From contig CBDCQY010000001.1 of the NCBI GenBank assembly GCA_965220855.1, positions 868,001-932,000 of the forward strand: a stretch of DNA of 64,000 nucleotides, given 5' to 3'. The DNA is from Bin95 sp965220855 (GTDB lineage: Bacteria > Pseudomonadota > Alphaproteobacteria > Bin95). The notes beneath the pieces were generated by a model. The model made no database searches and had not been told where the DNA came from. It saw nothing but the letters and a program-made list of their open reading frames with translations. Below are positions 25,771 through 35,018 of the stretch, in pieces (position 1 is the stretch's first letter; each line of letters starts with the position of its first letter). The position numbers and the translations under genes are program-made.

Positions 25771-26727
25771 ATGTCACGCAGGATTACGATCGCCGGGGCG
25801 CAGATGGGCCCGGTGGGGCGGGGCGAGGCCCGGCGGGAGGTCGTGGCGCGGCTGGTGGCGCTGCTCCGCGAGGCGCATGGGCGCGGCGCGGGGCTGGTGG
25901 TGTTTCCCGAACTCGCGCTCACCACCTTCTTCCCGCGCTGGTTCATGGAGGACGAGGCCGAGCTCGACGCCTTCTATGAGGCCGAGATGCCGGGGCCGGA
26001 GACGCGCCCGCTGTTCGACGCGGCGGCGGCGCTCGGCGTCGGCTTCTATCTCGGCTATGCCGAGCTCATCCGCGAGGCCGGGCGGGTCCGGCGCTTCAAC
26101 ACCGCCATTCTGGTGGACCGCGCGGGCCGCATCGTCGGCAAATATCGCAAGGTGCATCTGCCCGGCCATGAGGAGCTCGAGCCGGAGCGCCCCTGGCAGC
26201 ATCTGGAGAAGCGCTATTTCGAGGTCGGCGATCTGGGCTTTCCGGTCTGGCGCACCATGGGCGGCGTGATGGGCATGGCGCTCTGCAACGACCGGCGCTG
26301 GCCGGAGACCTTCCGCGTCATGGGGCTGAAGGGCGCGGAGCTGGTCATGCTCGGCTACAACACCCCGGCCGCCAACGCGCTCGGCCCCGAGCCGCACCAT
26401 GTGCGCATGCTGCACAACCATCTCTCCATGCAGGCCGGGGCCTATCAGAACGGCTGCTGGGTGGTGGGCGTGGCCAAGGCGGGGCGCGAGGAAGGCTGCG
26501 ACCTGATGGGCGGCAGCTGCATCGTCGCGCCCTCGGGCGAGATCGTGGCCCAGGCGCACACGCTCGGCGACGAGACCATCCTCTACGATTGCGACCTGGA
26601 CGAGGGGCGCTTCAACCGCGAGACGATCTTCAACTTCGCCGCCCACCGCCGCCCGGAGCATTACGGCGTCATCACCGCCAGCGCCGGCGGCATGGCGCCC
26701 GGCGAGGAGGAGGGGGCGTCGATCTAG
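25771..26727 (+). CDS. N-carbamoyl-D-amino acid hydrolase (nitrilase superfamily)
   Basis: A 318-residue carbon-nitrogen hydrolase. The catalytic triad Glu47 (VFPELALT), Lys127 (GKYRKVHLPG) and Cys172 (MALCNDRRW) has the same numbering as the well-known Agrobacterium D-carbamoylase. The family motifs PGHEELEP and FNFAAHRRPEHYG are present. It hydrolyses N-carbamoyl-D-amino acids to D-amino acids, CO2 and ammonia, usually after a hydantoinase. No hydantoinase or racemase is in the window, so it may act on free carbamoyl or ureido compounds. GGAGAG precedes the ATG. An insertion-sequence remnant follows. Confidence 0.9.
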   Translation: MSRRITIAGAQMGPVGRGEARREVVARLVALLREAHGRGAGLVVFPELALTTFFPRWFMEDEAELDAFYEAEMPGPETRPLFDAAAALGVGFYLGYAELIREAGRVRRFNTAILVDRAGRIVGKYRKVHLPGHEELEPERPWQHLEKRYFEVGDLGFPVWRTMGGVMGMALCNDRRWPETFRVMGLKGAELVMLGYNTPAANALGPEPHHVRMLHNHLSMQAGAYQNGCWVVGVAKAGREEGCDLMGGSCIVAPSGEIVAQAHTLGDETILYDCDLDEGRFNRETIFNFAAHRRPEHYGVITASAGGMAPGEEEGASI

Positions 26728-26755
26728 CGCGGCCAGTTCGGTTGTCGATAACACA

Positions 26756-27199
26756 CTGAACTGACCGCCTTATGTACCCTATGAATAATGAATAGCGGGA
26801 AAGCGTTGGATCGCTCCGTAACTGAAGACCAGACCGCGCCCGCCCATAGCGGCGCGCAACTCCTCGATGGTCAGGTCCCGGTTCTCCTCAAGAAGGCTCA
26901 GGATCGCACCGCGCTCTGCCTCGATCCGACCCGAGCGGCGGTCCCCGCCAAGCGCCTTCGGGCGGGCGTCGCCCTGTTCGCGCATCCGCGCGCGCCATCG
27001 GCTGACGCTCGCCGCGCTCACGCCAAACCGCGCCGCAGCCGCCCGGTGGCTCAGGCCCTCCAACACCGCCGACCGAACCCGAATGCGAAGTTCGAGGGCG
27101 AGGGCTTTCGACATCATCGCCGGCCTCCTGCCTCCCGGCCGGAAGCTTGAATCACGAATCTCAGCCCCTGTGCGTCCCCCTCCGATTCACTCAGTTCAG
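26756..27199. mobile_element. Truncated IS630-family element
   Basis: CTGAACTGA at 26756-26764 and its complement at 27191-27199 bound a segment containing only the N-terminal HTH part of an IS630-type transposase. The catalytic DDE part is missing, so the copy is an internally deleted remnant of about 450 bp. The outer TA-containing bases (26749-26750 and 27209-27210) fit the IS630 habit of inserting at TA, but the ends are not well matched beyond nine bases. Confidence 0.6.
26779..27117 (-). pseudogene. IS630-family transposase N-terminal fragment
   Basis: The 112-residue fragment starts with MMSKALALELRIRVR and carries two helix-turn-helix segments: GLSHRAAAARFGVSAASVSRW and LTIEELRAAMG. 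It matches the N-terminal DNA-binding region of IS630 transposases. It then runs into unrelated residues (RFPAIHYS) and stops, where a full protein would continue into the DDE domain. It could still bind the element ends but cannot transpose. Confidence 0.75.
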
Positions 27200-27200
27200 A

Positions 27201-28005
27201 TCACGCTCTAATGGCGTCGGCGACACCTCCTTTGCGGATCGGCAGGCTGCGATGGAGCGCCTGCCCAAGGCGACGCGCCGTCTCCACCGCCGCGATTTGC
27301 GCCTCGACGGAGATATCGACCGCCGAAGTGACCTCCAGCGCGCGGGCCTCATGGACGCCCGCGCCCGGATGGTGGCGGCGATAGAGCGCGACGCAGATGT
27401 CGCGCTTCTTCAGCAGCGCCTCGATCTGCGGGCGGAAGAGCGCCAGCATGGCCGTCACCCAGCGATCGGCGGGCCGGGAGGGCCGGGCGCGTTCGATCCG
27501 GAACAGGTCGATCATGCGCACCGCGTCCCGGGCCGCACCCCACAACTCGCCGGTCACCCAGCGATTGGTGGTGAGCAGGCGGCGCGCCCGGCCTTCCTCG
27601 TCCATGGAGATCGCCACCGGATGGCAGAGCGCGTCGTCGGGGTGCTCCGGCATGGCGAAGCTCTCGACTGGCGCCGGGCGCACGCCACCGGCATGCCTTT
27701 CGGGCGCAGGAAGGTGTGGAAACGCCCGCACTCGGCGAAGCGGTTCTCCGCCGGCGGATGGGCGTGACAGTAATATTGGCTGTGCGTCGCGCGGTCGTAG
27801 ACGTCGCCTCTGGGATAGTGGTCCCAAACGGTGAAATCCTCCGCCTGGCGGAGTAGTTCGCGCACCGAATTGTCGCCCGTCCCGGCGCGCGCGCCACCTC
27901 GGCCGCGGCCATGTGCGCCAGCCGCCTCCGGGAAGGACGGGAGAAGTCCTGCATCGCGGCCCAGATGAGCGCCCGTCGGCCGCCGGTCAAGCCGCTGATC
28001 GGCAT
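27201..28005 (-). pseudogene. Frameshifted DUF6969-family gene
   Basis: Three consecutive frames together give one DUF6969-like protein of about 260 residues. The first frame, from ATG 28005, gives RRLAHMAAAEVARAPGRA. After a shift near 27880 the second gives DHYPRGDVYD and THSQYYCHAHPP. After another shift near 27700 the third gives HPVAISMDEEG, TTNRWVTGELW and the C-terminus. The two shifts make it a pseudogene unless they are sequencing errors. Its last codons and the TGA at 27201-27203 come from the end of the IS630 remnant, so the true C-terminus may also be lost. It follows the PhyH gene by 28 bp. Confidence 0.7.
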
Positions 28006-28033
28006 TCCGGCCGGTTGTCCGCGATCCGCGCCG

Positions 28034-28897
28034 CTATTCGGCGGCGGCGCGCGGCTGGCCCATGATGATTTCGTTCTGGTCCGGCGGCACATAGAAGTAG
28101 GAGCCGGGGCGGAAGTCGTAGCCGAGATCGCCCATCAGCCGGCGCTGGCGCGGGCTGGCGCGCTGGATGAGATCGTGCGCGCCGTTATAGTCATAGGCGC
28201 GCATGAACAGCTGGGAATAGTTGTAGAGCAGGGTCTTGCGCGCGCGCCCGGAGCGATTCGGCGCAGGCCCGTGCCAGAGCGCGTGCGAGAAGATGAAGCA
28301 GTCGCCCGCCTTGCCCTCCAGATGCACCGCGCCCGGCGTCTCGGGCGACAGCGCCGGCTGCCGGTCCCAGGGGAAGGGCCGGCGGTGGCTGCCGGGAAAG
28401 ACGGTGAAATTGCCGGCGTCGCGGCCTTCCACATCGGTCAGCAGATAGAGCGCCTTGACGGCGATCGGGCGGCTGGTCTCGGTCACCCGCACCTCGCGCT
28501 GGCCCTCGCCGCCATCGGTGTGGGTGAAACCCTCGAAGCCGTCGCCCGAGGCGCGCACGATGGCCTGCGACATGCTGAAGGCCAGGTTCGGCCCCATGAT
28601 ATCGACGATGAGGTCGAAGACCGGCGCATGGTCGATGAGGTCGATGAAGCTCTGGTCGTAGGCCAGCAGGTCGCGACGGTCCATGAAGGCCTCGGGGTCG
28701 GGATCGGGGCAGCGCTCGACCCAGCCGTAATGGCCGCGCGGCAGCACGCCCGGCTGCGGCTCATAGCCCGGGCGCTGGCGGATCTCGTCGATCTTGCCTG
28801 AGAAGAAGCCGACCTGGGCCGGCGACAGCGCGCCCTCCACCAGCAGATAGCCGTCTATATCCCAGTCGCGGCGTTGTTCGGGGGTGAGTGTCTGCAT
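28034..28897 (-). CDS. Phytanoyl-CoA dioxygenase (PhyH) family protein
   Basis: A 287-residue Fe(II)/2-oxoglutarate dioxygenase. The iron ligands are His126 and Asp128 (FTHTDGGEG) and His209 (ALWHGPAPN); Arg218 or Arg220 just after it can bind 2-oxoglutarate. NFTVFPGSHRRPFPW is the conserved loop before the second histidine. It differs strongly from the PhyH at 4072-4905, so the two are not recent duplicates. Substrate unknown. It lies upstream of the broken DUF6969 gene and divergent from map. Confidence 0.85.
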   Translation of the reverse strand: MQTLTPEQRRDWDIDGYLLVEGALSPAQVGFFSGKIDEIRQRPGYEPQPGVLPRGHYGWVERCPDPDPEAFMDRRDLLAYDQSFIDLIDHAPVFDLIVDIMGPNLAFSMSQAIVRASGDGFEGFTHTDGGEGQREVRVTETSRPIAVKALYLLTDVEGRDAGNFTVFPGSHRRPFPWDRQPALSPETPGAVHLEGKAGDCFIFSHALWHGPAPNRSGRARKTLLYNYSQLFMRAYDYNGAHDLIQRASPRQRRLMGDLGYDFRPGSYFYVPPDQNEIIMGQPRAAAE

Positions 28898-29112
28898 CGT
28901 GATCCGGGCCTCCCTCGCGGCAATGCGGGTCGATTATTCCCCATGCGGCATCCGCCGTTCAACCGCTTGTCCTCTGCAGCAGACTCTTGGTCCCTGCCCA
29001 TCGCCCGTCGGTGGATTCCTCCACCGGCGCGGCGCGGCGGCGATGCGGGACGGGGGTGGAAAGATGCTATGTTGGCGAAGCTCATGTCTTCGCCGCCGCT
29101 CCCGGAGGCTCG

Positions 29113-29931
29113 ATGCAGCTGAAGCGCCAGCAGGACCGCCAGATGGACAATTCGATCGTCATCCACACCGACCGGGACCTCGAAGGAATGCGCAAGGCCG
29201 GCCGGCTGGCGGCCGAGGTGCTGGACTTCATCACCCCCCATGTGCTGCCGGGCGCCGCCACCGAAGCGCTCGACGCGCTCTGCCACGACTTCATCGCCGC
29301 GCGCGGCGCGACGCCCGCGCCGCTCGGCTACAAGGGCTTTCCGAAGTCGATCTGCACCTCGCCGAACCATGTCGTCTGCCACGGCATTCCGGGCCCGCGC
29401 CGGCTGCGCGACGGCGATATCCTGAATATCGACGTGACCGTGATCCTGGACGGCTGGCATGGCGACACGAGCCGCATGTTCCTGGTCGGCGAGCGCGTCG
29501 GCGTCAAGGCCCGCCGGCTGGTGGCCGCGACCCATGAGGCGATGATGCGCGGCATCGAGACCGTGCGCCCCGGCTCCTTCCTGGGCGATATCGGCCACGC
29601 CATCCAGTCGCATGTAGAGCCGATGGGCTTCTCGGTGGTGCGCGATTTCTGCGGCCACGGCCTCGGGCGGGAGTTCCACCAGCCGCCGAGCGTCATGCAT
29701 TTCGGCCGGCCGGGCGACGGGCCGATGCTGCGCGAGGGCATGTTCTTCACCATCGAGCCGATGATCAACGCCGGGCGGGCGCAGGTGAAAATCCTGGCCG
29801 ACAACTGGACTGCGGTCACCCGCGACCGCTCGCTCTCGGCGCAGTTCGAGCACACCGTGGCCGTGGTGGCGGACGGGGTGGAGGTGCTGACCTTCTCGCC
29901 GAAGGGCTGGGACCGGCCGCCTTATGCGTGA
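29113..29931 (+). CDS. map: Type I methionyl aminopeptidase
   Basis: Removes the initiator methionine from nascent proteins. The 272-residue protein has all five metal ligands of MetAP: two Asp (NIDVTVILDGWHGDTSR), His (CGHGLGREFH), Glu (FTIEPMIN) and Glu (QFEHTVAV). LGYKGFPKSICTSPNHVVCHG is the type I substrate-site region. GGAGG (29104-29108) places the start at 29113; a second ATG, giving MDNS, follows within 40 bp. The stop overlaps the start of radC, the usual alphaproteobacterial neighbour. Confidence 0.93.
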   Translation: MQLKRQQDRQMDNSIVIHTDRDLEGMRKAGRLAAEVLDFITPHVLPGAATEALDALCHDFIAARGATPAPLGYKGFPKSICTSPNHVVCHGIPGPRRLRDGDILNIDVTVILDGWHGDTSRMFLVGERVGVKARRLVAATHEAMMRGIETVRPGSFLGDIGHAIQSHVEPMGFSVVRDFCGHGLGREFHQPPSVMHFGRPGDGPMLREGMFFTIEPMINAGRAQVKILADNWTAVTRDRSLSAQFEHTVAVVADGVEVLTFSPKGWDRPPYA

Positions 29932-30679
29932 CAGGCTTATGCGCGACGGGCTTATGCTGGGCGGGGCCGACGGCGCGGACCCGGAGCGCGAGCGGCGCAA
30001 GCGCCTGCACGGCCATCGCGAGCGGTTGCGCCGGCAGTTTCTGGAGGGCCTGCCCGGCGGAGCCGCCTTGCCCGACTATCAACTGATCGAGCTGCTGCTG
30101 TTCGGCGTCTTCCGCCAGGGCGATGTGCGGGAGCTCGCGCGCGAGCTGGTGGCGGAGTTCGGCTCGGCCGCCAATGTGCTGGCGGCGGAGCCGGCCGCGC
30201 TCGCCCGGGTCAAGGGCGTCGGCGAGGCGGCGGTGGTGGCGATCAAGGTGGCCGAGGCGCTCGCGATCAAGCTCGCCGCAACGGAGATCCGCGAAGAGGT
30301 GCGGGCCAACTTCTCCAGCTACGAGCGGGTGATCGCCTATTGCCGCACGCGCCTCGGCCGCCGGTCGGTGGAGGAGTTCCATGTGCTGTTTCTCGATTCC
30401 GGCAACCGGCTCCTGCATGACGAGCGCCAGCATGTCGGCACCGTCAACGAGGCGCCCGCCTATCCGCGCGAGGTCTGCCGGCGCGCGCTGGAGGTGAAGG
30501 CGACCGCAGTGGTGCTGGTCCACAACCACCCGAGCGGCGACCCGACGCCCTCCGACGCCGACCTGCGCGTGACGCGGCGCATCGTGGCGGCGGCCAGGAC
30601 CATGGGCATCCACGTCCACGACCATCTGATCGTGACGCCGGAAGACCATTTCAGCTTCCGCGCAAAGGGCCTGCTCTGA
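29924..30679 (+). CDS. radC: RadC-family JAB/MPN-domain protein
   Basis: A 251-residue RadC-family protein. An N-terminal HhH-like region (LPDYQLIELLLFGV, VKGVGEAAVVAIKVAEAL) is followed by the JAB metalloprotease-like domain with HNHPSGDPTPSDAD, the zinc-binding motif, and an upstream glutamate in SVEEFHVLFLD. The family name comes from DNA repair but its molecular role is not settled. The start is ambiguous: three in-frame ATGs at 29924, 29939 and 29954 lie in an imperfect 15-bp tandem repeat. The gene overlaps the end of map. Confidence 0.88.
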   Translation: MRDRLMRDGLMLGGADGADPERERRKRLHGHRERLRRQFLEGLPGGAALPDYQLIELLLFGVFRQGDVRELARELVAEFGSAANVLAAEPAALARVKGVGEAAVVAIKVAEALAIKLAATEIREEVRANFSSYERVIAYCRTRLGRRSVEEFHVLFLDSGNRLLHDERQHVGTVNEAPAYPREVCRRALEVKATAVVLVHNHPSGDPTPSDADLRVTRRIVAAARTMGIHVHDHLIVTPEDHFSFRAKGLL

Positions 30680-30696
30680 GCCGCATTGCTCGCCGG

Positions 30697-30727
30697 GGCC
30701 ATAGCCTTCGCGAGAATGGCGGGCTAG
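30697..30727 (+). repeat. Diverged copy of the palindromic-element arm
   Basis: This 31-bp segment between radC and the acyl-CoA dehydrogenase gene matches the right outer arm of the element at 1907-2223 in 26 of 31 positions, sharing GGCCAT, GCCTT, GAGAA and GCGGGCTAG. It has no partner arm nearby, so it is a solo copy. It shows that the motif is repeated in this genome. Confidence 0.55.
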
Positions 30728-30773
30728 TCTCTGGCGGGACAAGCGTGAAACGCCGGGAAGGGGAATCGGCCCG

Positions 30774-32012
30774 ATGGACTTCGAATTCAACGACCGGACC
30801 AAGGAGTTGGTCGCCCGCGTGCAGGACTTCATGGACCGCCATGTCTATCCGAACGAGGCGGTCTATTACGAGCAGCTGGAGGAGGGGGACACGCGCTGGA
30901 AGGTGATCCCGATCCTCGAGGAGCTGAAGGTCAAGGCGCGCGAGGAGGGGCTCTGGAACCTGTTCCTGCCGGAGAGCGAGCTCGGCGGCGGCCTCACCAA
31001 TCTCGAATATGCGCCGGTCTGCGAGGTGATGGGCCGCATCGGCTGGGCCCCGGAAGTGTTCAACTGCTCCGCCCCCGACACCGGCAATATGGAGGTGCTG
31101 GAGCGCTACGGCACGCCGGAGCAGAAGAAGCAGTGGCTGGACCCGCTGCTCGCCGGCGAGATCCGCTCCGCCTTCGCCATGACCGAGCCGCGCGTCGCCT
31201 CCTCGGACGCCACCAACATCGAGAGCCGGATCGAGCGCGACGGCGACGAGTATGTCATCAACGGGCGCAAATGGTGGACCTCGGGCATCGGCGATCCGCG
31301 CTGCAAGGTGCTGATCTTCATGGGCAAGACCGATCCCGACGGCCCGCGCTACAACCAGCAGTCGATGATCCTGGTGCCGACCGACGCGCCCGGCATCGAG
31401 ATCGTGCGCATGCTGCACGTCATGGGCTTCGACGACGCGCCGCACGGCCATGGCGAGGTGGAGTTCGACAATGTGCGCGTTCCGGCCTCCAACATGCTGC
31501 TGGGCGAGGGGCGCGGCTTCGAGATCGCCCAGGGCCGGCTCGGGCCGGGGCGCATCCACCACTGCATGCGCATCATCGGCGTGGCCGAGCGCGCGCTGGA
31601 AATGATGTGCCGGCGCGGCACCGAGCGGGTGACCTGGGGCATGGCGGTCGGCGACCGCGACAATTTCCGCGAGCGCGTGGCCGATGCGCGCATCAATATC
31701 GAGATGTGCCGCCTGCTGACGCTCAAGGCGGCCTACATGATGGACACGGTCGGCAACAAGGCCGCGCGCCAGGAGATCGCCATGATCAAGGTGGCCGCGC
31801 CAAACATGGCCCTGCAGGTGATCGACGACGCCATGCAGGCCCATGGCGGCGGCGCCATGAGCCAGGCCTTCAAGCTGTCCTTCATGTGGTCGCGAATGCG
31901 CGCGCTGCGCTTCGCCGACGGCCCGGACGAGGTGCACCGCCAGCAGATCGCGCGGCTGGAAATGCGCCGCCAGGTCGATTGGCCGCCGCGCGCCGCCCGG
32001 GCCGCCGAGTAA
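30774..32012 (+). CDS. Acyl-CoA dehydrogenase
   Basis: A 412-residue FAD-dependent acyl-CoA dehydrogenase. FAMTEPRVASSDATN and INGRKWWTSG are the FAD/substrate motifs of the middle domain, GRLGPGRIHHCMR begins the C-terminal helical domain, and QAHGGGAMSQ with RFADGPDEVHR closes it. The pattern is that of the ACAD10/11-like branch. It is the first gene of a run leading into TctC, TctB and TctA, so the imported acid may be activated to a CoA thioester and dehydrogenated. No CoA ligase is adjacent. Confidence 0.9.
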   Translation: MDFEFNDRTKELVARVQDFMDRHVYPNEAVYYEQLEEGDTRWKVIPILEELKVKAREEGLWNLFLPESELGGGLTNLEYAPVCEVMGRIGWAPEVFNCSAPDTGNMEVLERYGTPEQKKQWLDPLLAGEIRSAFAMTEPRVASSDATNIESRIERDGDEYVINGRKWWTSGIGDPRCKVLIFMGKTDPDGPRYNQQSMILVPTDAPGIEIVRMLHVMGFDDAPHGHGEVEFDNVRVPASNMLLGEGRGFEIAQGRLGPGRIHHCMRIIGVAERALEMMCRRGTERVTWGMAVGDRDNFRERVADARINIEMCRLLTLKAAYMMDTVGNKAARQEIAMIKVAAPNMALQVIDDAMQAHGGGAMSQAFKLSFMWSRMRALRFADGPDEVHRQQIARLEMRRQVDWPPRAARAAE

Positions 32013-32049
32013 AACCCCTCCGTCGAAAACCGTCCGCAAGGATATCGCA

Positions 32050-33000
32050 ATGCTGAAATTCGCCCTTACCGGCCTGGCGCTCGCCGGCATGGCCGCCGCC
32101 CTCCCGCTCGCGGCCGAGGAGTTCCCCGGCGACAAGACCATCGAGGTGGTCATCCACGCCAAATACGGCGGCGGCACCGACACCACGGCGCGCATGATGA
32201 TGATCCGCTCGCGCCGCCATCTCGGCACCGACATGGTGGTGGTCGCCAAGCGCGGCGGCGGCGGCGCGGCCGCCCAGGCCTATGTCAAGTCGAAGCCCGC
32301 CGACGGCTACACGCTGATGGCGCTGACGCAGACCCATCTCTACACCATCGCCCGCGGCAAGGGCGGCATGGAGATCGGCGACATGGTCGGCGTCGCGCGG
32401 GCGATGGACGACCCGACCTTCATCCTGGTCCACAAGGACAGCCCCTTCCAGACGCTGGAGGAGCTGATCGCGGCCTCGAAGGAGCGCGCGCTCAACTGGG
32501 GCGTGAGCGAGATCGGCTCGACCGAACATATCGGCCTGCTGCAATTCGCCAAGGCCGCCGGGATCGAGCAGAAGGCGGTGCCCTTCGGCAGCGGCGCGCA
32601 GATGGTGCAGGCGCTGATGTCGGGCGCGATCGACGCCACCCTGCCCAATGTCTCCGAAGCCCTGGCGCAGGTGCAGGACGGCACCTTCCGCCCGCTCGCG
32701 GTGATGAACGACAAGCGCCTCGGCGGCTATCCGGACGTGCCCACCACCTTCGAGCTCGGCTTCCCGGTCAAGACCTCGACCACGCGCGGCTATGCGGTGC
32801 GGGCGGGCACGCCGGAGCCGGTCATCGAGATTCTCTCGGAGGCGCTCACCAAGGCGATGAAGCACGACACGTTCGGCAATTATCTGCGCTCCTCCGGCCT
32901 CGATCCCGAGGAGAGCGTGGCCGGCTGGAAAGTCTGGGACGCGCAGCTGAAGGAGAACTACGCCGCGGCCAAGACGGCCATGGAAGAGCTCGGCCTCTAG
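32050..33000 (+). CDS. TctC/Bug-family solute-binding protein (TTT transporter 2)
   Basis: A 316-residue periplasmic binding protein. A signal peptide (LTGLALAGMAAALPLAAE) precedes FPGDKTIEVVIHAKYGGGTD and VKSKPADGYTLMAL, the Bug-family ligand loops, then VPFGSGAQMVQALMSGAID. It is diverged from the TctC at 15807-16727 (VVIHAKYGGG against VVPYKAGG), so the two transporters probably bind different solutes. The gene starts 37 bp after the acyl-CoA dehydrogenase. Confidence 0.9.
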   Translation: MLKFALTGLALAGMAAALPLAAEEFPGDKTIEVVIHAKYGGGTDTTARMMMIRSRRHLGTDMVVVAKRGGGGAAAQAYVKSKPADGYTLMALTQTHLYTIARGKGGMEIGDMVGVARAMDDPTFILVHKDSPFQTLEELIAASKERALNWGVSEIGSTEHIGLLQFAKAAGIEQKAVPFGSGAQMVQALMSGAIDATLPNVSEALAQVQDGTFRPLAVMNDKRLGGYPDVPTTFELGFPVKTSTTRGYAVRAGTPEPVIEILSEALTKAMKHDTFGNYLRSSGLDPEESVAGWKVWDAQLKENYAAAKTAMEELGL

Positions 33001-33011
33001 GGCCGCGCCCC

Positions 33012-33509
33012 ATGCTCCGGGGCTTCCGGATCCACCGGACCGACCTCGCGCTCGCCATCGCGATCCTCGCGCTGGTGGGCGCGGGCTTTTATCTGAGCAC
33101 GACCTTCGAGGAGGTCTCGCCGCTCTTCGCCGACAGCATCCCGCCGGAGTTCTTCCCCCGGCTGATGCTGTGGGTGATCGGCGCGCTGGCGCTGCTGCTG
33201 CCCTTCGAACATGCGCTGCGGCAGGCGCGCGGCGGCAGCGAGCTCGACGAGGACCGCAGCCAGGCCGTGCAGCCGATCGCCTACGCCACCTATGCCGCAG
33301 CGCTGGCGATCGTCACCGCCGCCACCTGGCTCGGCACCTATCTCACCCTGATCGCCGTCTGCCTCGCCCTGCCGCTGCTCTGGGGCGAGCGGCGCTGGCT
33401 GCCGCTGATCGCCTTTGCGCTCGGCTTTCCGACGGCGGTCATGCTGCTGTTCACGCAGGCGTTCAAGATCTACTTCCAGCCGGGCGTCTTCGGCCTCGCC
33501 TTCCACTGA
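33012..33509 (+). CDS. TctB-family small permease subunit (TTT transporter 2)
   Basis: A 165-residue protein with about four membrane segments (LALAIAILALVGAGFYLS, LMLWVIGALALLLPF, YATYAAALAIVTAATWLG, LIAFALGFPTAVMLLF) and the TctB-typical IPPEFFPRLML before the second. It lies 11 bp after TctC and 15 bp before TctA, so the three are co-translated. Confidence 0.85.
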   Translation: MLRGFRIHRTDLALAIAILALVGAGFYLSTTFEEVSPLFADSIPPEFFPRLMLWVIGALALLLPFEHALRQARGGSELDEDRSQAVQPIAYATYAAALAIVTAATWLGTYLTLIAVCLALPLLWGERRWLPLIAFALGFPTAVMLLFTQAFKIYFQPGVFGLAFH

Positions 33510-33524
33510 ACGGACCCCCGCCAT

Positions 33525-35018
33525 ATGGAACCGATCCTGGAGGGGCTCGGCCTCGCCTTCAGCCTCTACAACATCGCGCTGGTGATGGCGGGGGTGCTGA
33601 TCGGCGTGCTGTTCGGCGCGCTGCCCGGCCTCTCCTCGCCGCTCGCCATCGCGCTGCTGCTGCCTTTCACCATCATGCTGGAGCCGGTCTCCGCCATCTG
33701 CATGATGGCGGCGCTCTATTGCGCGGGCACGTTCGGCGGCTCGATCACCGCCATCCTGATCAACGCCCCCGGCGCGCCGCCGGCGGTCGCCACCGCTTTC
33801 GACGGCTATCCCATGGCCCGGCGCGGCGAGGCCGGCCGCGCGCTCGGCCTGGCGGCGGTCTCCAGCGTCACCGGCGGCCTGCTATCGCTGGTGGTGTTCA
33901 TCGTCGCGACGCCATTGCTGGCCAAGGTGGCGGTCTCCTTCCGGCCGCCGGAATATTTCGCGCTCACCGTCTTCGCGCTCTCCATGCTGGCCTCGATCAG
34001 CGGGCGGTCGTCGCTGCGCAACCTCATCGCCGGCGCCGTCGGCGTGCTGATCGCCACTATCGGGACCCACCTCGCCACCGGCATCGAGCGCTTCACCTTC
34101 GGGATGCCGCAGCTGACCGAGGGGGTCGAGTTCGTGCCGGTGCTGATCGGCCTGTTCGCGGTCTCCGAGATGCTGATGCAGAGCCAGTCGGCGGACATGG
34201 CGCTGGAGCGCATCAAGTCCGTGGTGGTCAAGCTGCCCGGCCGCGAGGACCTGCGGCGCATCGCCGGCACGGTGCTGCGCTCCAGCGGCATCGGCACCTT
34301 CATCGGCATCCTGCCGGCCGAGGGCAGCACGGTCGCCGCCATCATGGGCTACAACGAGGCGCGGCGCTGGTCGCCGCGCAAGCGCGAGTTCGGCACCGGC
34401 GTGCCGGAAGGCATCGCCGGCCCCGAGGCCGCCAACAACGCCGCCACCGGCGGGGCGATGGTGCCGACGCTCGCGCTCGGCATTCCCGGCAGCGGCACGA
34501 CGGCGCTCATCCTGGCCGCGCTCATCGCGCACGGTTTCCGCCCCGGCCCCTATCTGATCCAGGAGACGCCCGAGTTCGTCTATGCGATCTTCGGCGCCAT
34601 GGCGGTCGGCAATGTGGCCTTTCTGGTCATCGGCCTCGTCGGCGCCAAGCTGTTCGCGCGCATCACGCTCATCCCGCGCACCTTCCTTTGGCCCATGGTG
34701 TTCGGCTTCTCGCTGATCGGCGCCTACAGCCTTTCCGGCTCCTTCTTCGACGTCTGGGTGATGCTGATCGCCGGCGCGGTCGGCTTCCTCATGCGCCGGC
34801 ACGGTTTCGGCGCCGCGCCGCTGGTCATGGGGCTGATTCTGGGCAGCATGCTGGAGGAGACGCTCAGCCAGTCGATGATCATGTATGACAATGACTGGCT
34901 GCGGCTGCTGGAAAGCCCGATCGTCTGCGGCTTCTTCCTGCTGGCGCTGCTGAGCCTCTGCTGGCCGCTGGTCGCCGCGCGGCTGGCGCGTCGCGGCGAG
35001 GCCGGTCCCGAAGCATGA
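33525..35018 (+). CDS. TctA-family large permease subunit (TTT transporter 2)
   Basis: The 497-residue large permease subunit. It has both TctA repeats: GVLFGALPGLSSPLAIALLL with GGSITAILINAPGAPPAVAT, and GIGTFIGILPAEGSTVAAIM with VPTLALGIPGSGTTALILA. The second repeat has AEG in place of the usual PGxG, a small deviation. It completes TctCBA set 2. Its stop codon directly abuts an ISNCY transposase remnant on the other strand. Confidence 0.92.
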   Translation: MEPILEGLGLAFSLYNIALVMAGVLIGVLFGALPGLSSPLAIALLLPFTIMLEPVSAICMMAALYCAGTFGGSITAILINAPGAPPAVATAFDGYPMARRGEAGRALGLAAVSSVTGGLLSLVVFIVATPLLAKVAVSFRPPEYFALTVFALSMLASISGRSSLRNLIAGAVGVLIATIGTHLATGIERFTFGMPQLTEGVEFVPVLIGLFAVSEMLMQSQSADMALERIKSVVVKLPGREDLRRIAGTVLRSSGIGTFIGILPAEGSTVAAIMGYNEARRWSPRKREFGTGVPEGIAGPEAANNAATGGAMVPTLALGIPGSGTTALILAALIAHGFRPGPYLIQETPEFVYAIFGAMAVGNVAFLVIGLVGAKLFARITLIPRTFLWPMVFGFSLIGAYSLSGSFFDVWVMLIAGAVGFLMRRHGFGAAPLVMGLILGSMLEETLSQSMIMYDNDWLRLLESPIVCGFFLLALLSLCWPLVAARLARRGEAGPEA

